In this document: one piece after another, positions 25,872-32,127 of the stretch
Numbering within the stretch: position 1 is the first letter of the stretch
Layout: the number at the start of each line of letters is the position of its first letter
DNA from: Thalassobellus sp050294475
GTDB taxonomy: Bacteria; Bacteroidota; Bacteroidia; Flavobacteriales; Flavobacteriaceae
Direction of reading: 5' to 3'
NCBI GenBank assembly: GCA_050294475.1
Contig: JBNKOE010000016.1
Span: forward strand, 25,320 to 89,319
DNA length: 64,000 bases
The notes under the pieces: model-generated
What the model was told of the DNA's origin: nothing
The model's database searches: none
What the model saw: the letters and a program-made list of their open reading frames with translations, nothing else
Position numbers and translations under genes: made by a program

Positions 25872-28145
25872 ATGGCATTTGATATTGACATGATTAAAGG
25901 TGTTTACACTAAAATGGCAGAACGCGTTGATAAAGCTCGAGAAATTGTAGGGAAACCATTAACCCTTTCTGAAAAAATATTATATAATCACCTATGGGAT
26001 GGAACTCCAACAAAAGCATTTAAACGAGGTAAAGATTATGTAGATTTTGCTCCAGATAGAATAGCATGTCAAGACGCAACAGCTCAAATGGCTTTATTGC
26101 AATTTATGCAAGCAGGTAAAACTAAAGTAGCAGTTCCAACCACGGTTCATTGCGATCATTTAATTCAAGCTAAAGATGGAGCTGCAGCCGATTTAAAAAA
26201 TGCAAACACTGTAAGTAGTGAAGTTTTTAATTTTTTAGAGTCCGTTTCAAATAAATACGGAATTGGTTTCTGGAAACCAGGAGCAGGTATCATTCACCAG
26301 GTAGTATTAGAAAACTATGCCTTTCCAGGAGGTATGATGATTGGTACCGATTCGCATACCGTAAATGCTGGCGGTTTAGGTATGGTAGCTATTGGAGTTG
26401 GAGGAGCTGATGCAGTAGATGTTATGGCTGGTATGGCTTGGGAATTAAAATTTCCTAAATTAATAGGTGTTAAGTTAACAGGTAAATTATCTGGATGGAC
26501 AGCACCTAAAGATGTGATTTTAAAAGTAGCCGAAATTCTTACTGTAAAAGGAGGAACGGGAGCTATTGTTGAATATTTTGGAGAAGGAGCAACATCAATG
26601 TCTTGTACAGGTAAGGGTACTATTTGTAATATGGGGGCTGAAATTGGAGCAACTACGTCTACATTTGGTTATGATGCTTCTATGGAACGTTATTTACGAT
26701 CTACTGATAGAGCCAATGTTGCAGATGCTGCTAATACTGTGAAAGAATACTTAACAGGTGATCCTGAAGTCTATGTTAACCCAGAAAACTATTTTGATGA
26801 GGTTATTGAAATTAATTTATCAGAGTTAACACCGTTACTAAACGGACCTTTTACGCCAGATTTATCTACTCCTGTTGGAAGTGAAATGAATGAGAAAGCA
26901 AAAGCTAACGATTGGCCACTTGTAGTAGAATGGGGTTTAATAGGTTCTTGTACAAATTCATCTTATGAAGATTTATCTCGTGCGTCTTCTATAGCACAAC
27001 AAGCTCTAGATAAAGGTTTGAAAATGAAATCAGAATTAGGTATTAATCCAGGTTCTGAGCAAGTACGTTATACAGCAGATCGTGATGGTATTCTTCAAGT
27101 TTTCGAAAAATTAAACGCTAAACTTTTTACCAATGCTTGCGGACCATGTATAGGACAATGGGCAAGGTATAGTGATCCTAAAAATGCACCAAAAAATAGT
27201 ATTGTACATTCTTTTAATAGAAACTTTGCGAAGCGTGCCGATGGAAATCCAAATACACATGCCTTTGTAGCATCTCCTGAAATTACTGCAGCTATTGCTA
27301 TTGCTGGACGTTTAGATTTTAACCCAATGACCGATAAACTGATTAACGAGAATGAGGAAGAAGTTATGTTTGATGAACCAACAGGATGGGAATTACCACC
27401 AAAAGGTTTTGAAGTTAAAGATAATGGTTATTTAGCACCAGAAGCCGATGGTAGTCATGTGGAAGTAATAGTAGCAGAAGATTCAGAAAGATTACAGTTG
27501 TTAACACCTTTCGAACCAATTGGTAGCGATATTACAGGTGCTAAATTATTAATAAAAGCTTTTGGAAAATGTACTACAGACCATATTTCTATGGCAGGAC
27601 CTTGGTTGCGTTTCCGTGGGCATTTAGATAATATTTCTAATAACTGTTTAATAGGAGCTGTAAATGCATTTGGTAAAAAAACAAACTTTGTTAAAAATCA
27701 ATTAACAGGAGAATTTGGTGGTGTACCAGATACAGCTAGAGCTTATAAAACTGCAGGCGTTCCTTCAATAGTTGTTGGCGATCATAATTATGGTGAAGGC
27801 TCTTCACGTGAGCATGCTGCTATGGAGCCAAGACACATAGGTGTAGTTGTTGTTATTGTAAAATCGTTTGCTCGTATTCATGAAACAAACCTTAAAAAAC
27901 AAGGAATGCTAGGTTTAACCTTTGCTAACGAAGCTGATTACGATTTAATACAGGAAGATGATACCTTTAACTTCTTAGATTTAAACGAATTTGCTCCAGA
28001 CAAGCAATTGACCTTAGAAGTTGTTCATGCAGATGGAAGTAAAGATGTTATTAAACTAAATCATACATATAACGATGCACAAATAGCTTGGTATAATGAA
28101 GGTTCAGCTTTAAACTTAATTAAAAAAGAGAATGCAGCTTCTTAA
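25872..28145 (+). CDS. Aconitate hydratase, mitochondrial type, 757 aa
   Basis: This is a second aconitase, of the type found in mitochondria and many Bacteroidota rather than the AcnB type. The N-terminus VYTKMAERVDKAREIVGKPL and HLWDGTPTKAFKRGKDYVDF, then VAVPTTVHCDHLIQA, match the ACO2 group. The cluster ligands are Cys360 in GSCTNSSYEDLSRA and Cys423 and Cys426 in TNACGPCIGQWARY. The C-terminal swivel domain has VVGDHNYGEGSSREHAAMEP, holding the Ser-Arg active-site pair. All key residues are intact. It is about 160 bases downstream of acnB with its own terminator on each side, so it is probably controlled separately. It may be called acn or acnA; I leave the symbol blank. Confidence 0.95.
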   Translation: MAFDIDMIKGVYTKMAERVDKAREIVGKPLTLSEKILYNHLWDGTPTKAFKRGKDYVDFAPDRIACQDATAQMALLQFMQAGKTKVAVPTTVHCDHLIQAKDGAAADLKNANTVSSEVFNFLESVSNKYGIGFWKPGAGIIHQVVLENYAFPGGMMIGTDSHTVNAGGLGMVAIGVGGADAVDVMAGMAWELKFPKLIGVKLTGKLSGWTAPKDVILKVAEILTVKGGTGAIVEYFGEGATSMSCTGKGTICNMGAEIGATTSTFGYDASMERYLRSTDRANVADAANTVKEYLTGDPEVYVNPENYFDEVIEINLSELTPLLNGPFTPDLSTPVGSEMNEKAKANDWPLVVEWGLIGSCTNSSYEDLSRASSIAQQALDKGLKMKSELGINPGSEQVRYTADRDGILQVFEKLNAKLFTNACGPCIGQWARYSDPKNAPKNSIVHSFNRNFAKRADGNPNTHAFVASPEITAAIAIAGRLDFNPMTDKLINENEEEVMFDEPTGWELPPKGFEVKDNGYLAPEADGSHVEVIVAEDSERLQLLTPFEPIGSDITGAKLLIKAFGKCTTDHISMAGPWLRFRGHLDNISNNCLIGAVNAFGKKTNFVKNQLTGEFGGVPDTARAYKTAGVPSIVVGDHNYGEGSSREHAAMEPRHIGVVVVIVKSFARIHETNLKKQGMLGLTFANEADYDLIQEDDTFNFLDLNEFAPDKQLTLEVVHADGSKDVIKLNHTYNDAQIAWYNEGSALNLIKKENAAS

Positions 28146-28170
28146 TTAAAAAAGGATGCTTATTAAATAT

Positions 28171-28200
28171 AAAAATCCAGCTTTTTAGCTGGATTTTTTA
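28171..28200 (+). terminator. Terminator of the second aconitase gene
   Basis: A perfect stem AAAAATCCAGCT / AGCTGGATTTTT with a short TTT-type loop and a T-run lies 25 bases after the stop. Confidence 0.9.
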
Positions 28201-28213
28201 GTTTTAAGGAATT

Positions 28214-28305
28214 TTCGTTTAACGATTTGATATGAAATCGTTTTTATATTTCATGTCAAGTCGTTAAATGAAGTTTGATAATTTTTCTGACAAACTCAAG
28301 TTGTG
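28214..28305. repeat. Dispersed intergenic repeat, copy 2, with inverted arms
   Basis: TTCGTTTAACGA (28214-28225) and TCGTTAAATGAA (28261-28272) are inverted copies matching at 11 of 12 positions, and CGATTT/AAATCG inside (28223-28228 and 28235-28240) also pair. Bases 28229-28305 align without gaps to 1881-1957. The unit could fold in RNA upstream of mazG or be a mobile relic. Confidence 0.6.
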
Positions 28306-28435
28306 CTATAAATTAAATTAGGAGTTATTAAAACAATTAATGAATAAAATAATTTCAATTCAAAAGAATCAATTATTGTATTTTTACTTGCAATTAAATT
28401 TTTACTCATTTACAGAGTGTTTTATCTTATTATTT

Positions 28436-29215
28436 ATGAATTCTAGAGCCCAACAACTAAAAGCATTTGATAGACTATTAACCATTATGGATGAATTGCG
28501 CGAGCAATGTCCGTGGGATAAAAAGCAAACCATGGAAACCCTACGCCATTTAACAATTGAAGAAACTTACGAGTTAGGAGATGCTATTTTAGATAATGAT
28601 TTAGAGGAAGTAAAAAAGGAGTTAGGAGATGTATTGTTACACATTGTTTTTTACTCTAAAATAGGTAGTGAAACCAATGATTTTGATATTGCTGATGTAT
28701 GTAATAGTATTTGCGAAAAGTTAATTAGCAGACATCCGCATATTTATAGTGATGTTAAGGTTGAAAATGAAGATGATGTTAAGCGCAATTGGGAAAACTT
28801 AAAGCTAAAAGAAGGTAAAACAAGTGTTTTAGAAGGCGTTCCTAATAGTTTACCAGCTTTAGTAAAGGCAAATAGAATTCAAGAAAAAGTAGCAGGTGTA
28901 GGTTTCGATTGGGAAAAACCAGAACAAGTTTGGGAAAAGGTAGAAGAAGAACTTTCAGAATTTAAAGTAGAAGTAGAAAAAGGCGATGATAATGCTATGG
29001 AAAGTGAATTTGGCGATGTTTTATTTTCTATGGTAAATTATGCTCGGTTTTTAAACATAAACCCCGAAAATGCTTTAGAACGCACCAATAAAAAATTCTC
29101 AAAAAGGTTTCAATATCTTGAAGAAAAAGCAAAGTCTATTAATAAACCATTAAAAGACATGACACTTGCTGAAATGGATGTGTTTTGGGAAGCGGCAAAG
29201 CAGTTGCCAAAATAA
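28436..29215 (+). CDS. mazG: Nucleoside triphosphate pyrophosphohydrolase MazG, 259 aa
   Basis: The enzyme hydrolyses NTPs or dNTPs to the monophosphate and PPi, cleaning the nucleotide pool and possibly lowering ppGpp. The sequence AFDRLLTIMDELREQCPWD, then TLRHLTIEETYELGDAIL, and KKELGDVLLHIVFYSKIG give the EExxE...ExxD metal site of the first MazG domain; a second copy is EEELSEFKVEVEKGD...EFGDVLFSMVNYARF. This tandem layout and the length match E. coli MazG (263). The frame extends to 28340 with a hydrophobic 32-residue leader, but the ATG at 28436 (MNSRAQQLKAFDRLL) is where family similarity begins, so I choose it. It stands alone before the GNAT-proC group. Confidence 0.95.
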   Translation: MNSRAQQLKAFDRLLTIMDELREQCPWDKKQTMETLRHLTIEETYELGDAILDNDLEEVKKELGDVLLHIVFYSKIGSETNDFDIADVCNSICEKLISRHPHIYSDVKVENEDDVKRNWENLKLKEGKTSVLEGVPNSLPALVKANRIQEKVAGVGFDWEKPEQVWEKVEEELSEFKVEVEKGDDNAMESEFGDVLFSMVNYARFLNINPENALERTNKKFSKRFQYLEEKAKSINKPLKDMTLAEMDVFWEAAKQLPK

Positions 29216-29318
29216 GAAATTGGAAAATCTGTGATTTTCAAATTACAAAAATGGGATAAGGCAAAAGGCTAAAACTACCTTAACAAATAATAAATTAGTT
29301 ACTTGCAGTCTGTTTTTG

Positions 29319-29326
29319 TATATTTG
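29319..29326 (+). promoter_or_regulatory. -7 box TATATTTG upstream of the GNAT-proC group
   Basis: TATATTTG fits TAnnTTTG exactly. It lies four bases before the ATG of the 35-codon frame, so a transcript from it would be nearly leaderless for that peptide. A -33 TTG at the proper spacing is not evident (CTTG at 29302 is too close). Confidence 0.5.
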
Positions 29327-29330
29327 CCAT

Positions 29331-29438
29331 ATGGGAAAAGGAATACATGAAAAGCGAAATAATAGAATCTTCAACTTTAATTTTTTGGTTTTTAGAAATC
29401 AATCAGATAAATTCATTCCACCTGGTTTAAAACCATAA
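29331..29438 (+). CDS. Possible short peptide, 35 aa
   Basis: An ATG at 29331 opens a 35-residue frame: MGKGIHEKRNNRIFNFNFLV, then FRNQSDKFIPPGLKP. It is basic with an aromatic core. I know no family. It begins right after a -7 box and about 140 bases before the GNAT gene, so it could be a leader peptide of the GNAT-proC-proB transcript, a small protein, or chance. It has no run of proline or arginine codons of the kind used in classical attenuation, although three prolines are clustered at the end (IPPGLKP). Confidence is low because length alone gives little statistical support. Confidence 0.3.
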   Translation: MGKGIHEKRNNRIFNFNFLVFRNQSDKFIPPGLKP

Positions 29439-29499
29439 GAACCTTATTCACTCAGGCTTTTCAGCCTATTTTATCACTTATTTACTTATAAATTTAAGT

Positions 29500-29515
29500 A
29501 CTTAATCAATTAAGT
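29500..29515. promoter_or_regulatory. Perfect dyad ACTTAAT-CA-ATTAAGT
   Basis: Seven-base arms with a two-base spacer form a candidate operator 63 bases upstream of the GNAT start. The binding protein is unknown; it is not a standard ARG box. Confidence 0.35.
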
Positions 29516-29578
29516 TTATCTAAAACTTTAATTCTAACGGTTTATTATTTTATATACCGTATAGATAAATATTGCATA

Positions 29579-30016
29579 ATGACTATAAAAACATTTGATG
29601 CTTTTTCTAGGATGTCAATTATTGACATTGACCGAATAACCAATTTTATATACAACAATTCAGATGAGTTTGGAGATACTAAAACAGCCATAAGAAAATC
29701 AATTTTGTATGCTGCCAAAGAAATTCTAGGTTTGGGAGGTTATGTGTTTGTTATGGAAGACAAGAATAAAATTCTAGGTACTGTTGTTGTTAACAGAACA
29801 GGTATGGATGAATATTTATCTGAAAATATAATAGTTTATGTAGTTGTGAAAGAAGGATATAGAAATATGGGTATTGCAAAAAAAATAATAAAGCATACTA
29901 TAAAATACTGTAAAGGCAATATAGCAGTGCATATAAATATAGATAACCCTGTTATTAGTTTATTTGAAAATATAGGATTTAAATCAAGAAATATTGAAAT
30001 GCGCTTAGAGCGATAA
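29579..30016 (+). CDS. GNAT-family N-acetyltransferase, 145 aa
   Basis: The protein is a cytoplasmic acyl-CoA-dependent acetyltransferase. The acetyl-CoA-binding region is VVVKEGYRNMGIAKKIIKHT, a near-canonical Q/RxxGxG/A loop, preceded by strand YVFVMEDKNKILGTVVVNRT and followed by NPVISLFENIGFKSRN, the typical GNAT C-terminal block. In Bacteroidota, GNAT genes often accompany arginine and proline biosynthesis genes, and proC and proB follow here, so a role near glutamate acetylation or amino-acid metabolism is conceivable. The sequence itself does not show the substrate. It is followed 22 bases later by a 63-residue protein gene. Confidence 0.85.
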   Translation: MTIKTFDAFSRMSIIDIDRITNFIYNNSDEFGDTKTAIRKSILYAAKEILGLGGYVFVMEDKNKILGTVVVNRTGMDEYLSENIIVYVVVKEGYRNMGIAKKIIKHTIKYCKGNIAVHINIDNPVISLFENIGFKSRNIEMRLER

Positions 30017-30038
30017 TCAATTGTAAAAAATATAAAAA

Positions 30039-30230
30039 ATGAGAATTATATACGTAAAGAGACAAACAAAATATGAAAAGAGACATTCAGTTAAAATGGG
30101 AGAATTAACTACTAAGGTTACTTCAATAAGGAAGTATTTATTTGGATTACCTATTAAAACACTTCATAAATACCGTGAAACATATTATGGTGAGGTGAAA
30201 GATTGTAAAGATTGTATGCTTTTTATCTAA
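30039..30230 (+). CDS. Small basic protein of unknown function, 63 aa
   Basis: I do not recognise a family. The ATG at 30039 starts MRIIYVKRQTKYEKRHSVKM, continues with a basic middle (RKYLFGLPIKTLHKYRETYY) and ends GEVKDCKDCMLFI with a CxxC pair. The twelve lysines and many tyrosines suggest nucleic-acid or membrane-surface contact, but that is speculation. It lies 22 bases after the GNAT gene and 107 bases before proC, in the same orientation, with codon usage like its neighbours. It could be a genuine small gene or the truncated end of a larger one. Confidence 0.55.
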   Translation: MRIIYVKRQTKYEKRHSVKMGELTTKVTSIRKYLFGLPIKTLHKYRETYYGEVKDCKDCMLFI

Positions 30231-30337
30231 TGAAAAATTAACTAAACAAATAATATATAAAACATTCATGGCTAAAATTTAGTAGCTGAGAAAATAATTA
30301 GATGTAACAACTAATCATTTAAAATTAAAGAAAACAG

Positions 30338-31144
30338 ATGAAAGTACTAGTAATTGGAGCAGGTAATATGGGACTAACCTATGCAGAAGGAATGTCGAAA
30401 TCCAGACTTTTGAAAAAGCGAAACATCATGGTTTTAGACAAATCTGATGAAAAGTTAGAAGAGTTAAATCAAATATCACATTTTGATGCATTTAAAGAAT
30501 TAGAAGATTGCGTTCCTAATGCCGATATTATTTTTATAGCGGTTAAACCTTATCATGCCGAGGGAGTGTTTAATGCTATTAGAACGTTAGTGAAGCCTGA
30601 ACAAATAATAGTATCTATTATGGCAGGCGTTTCCATAGCTTCAATAAAAGAGATTACAGGTCTAAACAAAATAGTTAGAGCGATGCCTAATTTGCCAGCA
30701 CAAATAGGAAAAGGATTAACTTCTTATGTTACTTCGCCAGAAGTTTCAAGAATAGAAATGCTAACTATCGAAAGTTTATTAGATACAACAGGTAAATCTA
30801 TGCGCGTATCAAATGAAAGTTTTATTGATGCCTCTACTGGTATTTCAGGTAGCGGACCTGCTTATGTGTTTTATTTTATGCAAAGCATGATGGAAGCAGC
30901 ACTACAAATGGGGTTTTCAAAAAACGACTCAACCGTATTGGTAAGTCAAACTTTTACTGGTGCTGTTGAACTTTTTAATCAATCTAATTTATCACCAAAT
31001 TCTTGGATGGAAAAAGTGGCATCAAAAGGAGGTACAACTCGTGCTGCACTAGATTCAATGGAAGATAATAATGTTAATGAATTAATTAAAGAAGCTGCTT
31101 TTGCCGCATTTAATCGTGCAGTAGAATTAGGTAAAGAATATTAA
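30338..31144 (+). CDS. proC: Pyrroline-5-carboxylate reductase, 268 aa
   Basis: The enzyme performs the last step of proline synthesis, NADPH-dependent reduction of pyrroline-5-carboxylate. The Rossmann start is MKVLVIGAGNMGLTYAEGM. Further family blocks are DIIFIAVKPYHAEGVF, IKEITGLNKIVRAMPNLPAQ, FIDASTGISGSGPAYVFYFM and VASKGGTTRAALDSMEDNNV, the last being the conserved C-terminal proline-binding signature. Length is normal. proB begins one base after the stop, so the two are translationally linked. A gene for the middle step, proA, is not found next to them. Confidence 0.96.
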   Translation: MKVLVIGAGNMGLTYAEGMSKSRLLKKRNIMVLDKSDEKLEELNQISHFDAFKELEDCVPNADIIFIAVKPYHAEGVFNAIRTLVKPEQIIVSIMAGVSIASIKEITGLNKIVRAMPNLPAQIGKGLTSYVTSPEVSRIEMLTIESLLDTTGKSMRVSNESFIDASTGISGSGPAYVFYFMQSMMEAALQMGFSKNDSTVLVSQTFTGAVELFNQSNLSPNSWMEKVASKGGTTRAALDSMEDNNVNELIKEAAFAAFNRAVELGKEY

Positions 31145-31145
31145 A

Positions 31146-31916
31146 ATGTATAAAGAAAAGATAGTTATTAAGGTTGGAACAAATGTAATGACCAACAAAG
31201 ATAATAGAATTGTTAGACCTGTTTTAAGAGAACTTGTACGGCAAATATCAGAACTTTATGAAAGAGGCATCATGTCTATTCTAGTATCCTCAGGCTCAGT
31301 AATAGCAGGTAAAGAGGTGTTAGGTAAATCGAAAATTAAAGATAAAACCCAAAAGCGTCAGGTATATTCTGCTATTGGACAACCAAGAATGATGCGACTT
31401 TATTATAGTATTTTTCAAGATTATGGAATGAAGTGTGCACAAGTATTACCTACAAAACGTGATTTTAGTCCAGGAATTCATAGGCAAAATATGATTAATT
31501 GTTGTGAAGGTTTATTGTCTGAAGGTGTTATACCTATTGCCAATGAAGATGATGCTGTTTCGGTTACTATGTCTATGTTCTCTGATAATGATGAGCTAGC
31601 AAGTTTAATAGCACAATTATTAGATGTTGATAAGCTTATTATACTAACAGATATTGATGGGCTTTATACAGGGCATCCTGAAGAAGCTAATAGTGATTTA
31701 ATAAAGCATGTTGATCCTGTAGAAAATTTAGATAAATATATAAAAGATACTAATAAAGCAGAAGGAGAAGGTAGAGGTGGTATGGGATCAAAATTAGACC
31801 ATGCACAACAAACAGCTGCTAAAAATATTCCAACTTTTATTATAAACGGAAAAAAAGAAAATACTATCATTGATATTATAGATGGAAAATCGGTAGGTAC
31901 AAAAGTGTCCCTTTAA
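31146..31916 (+). CDS. proB: Glutamate 5-kinase, 256 aa, without PUA domain
   Basis: The enzyme phosphorylates glutamate to gamma-glutamyl phosphate, the first and usually feedback-inhibited step of proline synthesis. It belongs to the amino-acid kinase fold: KIVIKVGTNVMTNKDNR, then ILVSSGSVIAGKEVLGK, VIPIANEDDAVSV, LIILTDIDGLYTGHPEEANS and GEGRGGMGSKLDHAQQTA. The protein ends at residue 256, so the C-terminal PUA domain of E. coli ProB (367 aa) is absent; short kinase-only forms are known in several groups. It follows proC directly. Start and kinase motifs are clear. Regulation of this short form by proline cannot be judged from sequence. Confidence 0.93.
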   Translation: MYKEKIVIKVGTNVMTNKDNRIVRPVLRELVRQISELYERGIMSILVSSGSVIAGKEVLGKSKIKDKTQKRQVYSAIGQPRMMRLYYSIFQDYGMKCAQVLPTKRDFSPGIHRQNMINCCEGLLSEGVIPIANEDDAVSVTMSMFSDNDELASLIAQLLDVDKLIILTDIDGLYTGHPEEANSDLIKHVDPVENLDKYIKDTNKAEGEGRGGMGSKLDHAQQTAAKNIPTFIINGKKENTIIDIIDGKSVGTKVSL

Positions 31917-32127
31917 TTATAAATAATTTTTACAAACAATGATTTATATGTTTTTCATATGTGTAAATTATTATTTCATTTATATTATTATATAACAAGT
32001 TTGTGTTCTTTATAAGAATTTATGAAGTTTTTAATCGTTTATTAGTGTTTTTTTATCTTAAACATTGATAGTATGATAAGTATTTAAGAAATATTTATTT
32101 TATTTATATAAATATTTTAAAAATATA

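Larger units (their letters stand above)
29216..29578. other. Structured 363-bp leader region before the GNAT-proC-proB group
   Basis: The region holds a perfect TAnnTTTG box at 29319, a 35-codon open frame at 29331-29438, a small stem AGGCT/AGCCT near 29455, a perfect dyad ACTTAAT-CA-ATTAAGT at 29500-29515, and the pairing ACGGT/ACCGT around 29537-29561. This density of signals before a biosynthetic group suggests a regulated leader. Confidence 0.45.

Noticed and set aside
28340..28435. 32-residue hydrophobic N-terminal extension of MazG
   Set aside because: MazG proteins start near the MNSRAQQLKAFDRLL block; the extension reads through an untranslated leader.
28436..29215. MazG as part of a toxin-antitoxin module
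   Set aside because: MazG is a nucleotide pyrophosphohydrolase; there is no MazE/MazF pair nearby.
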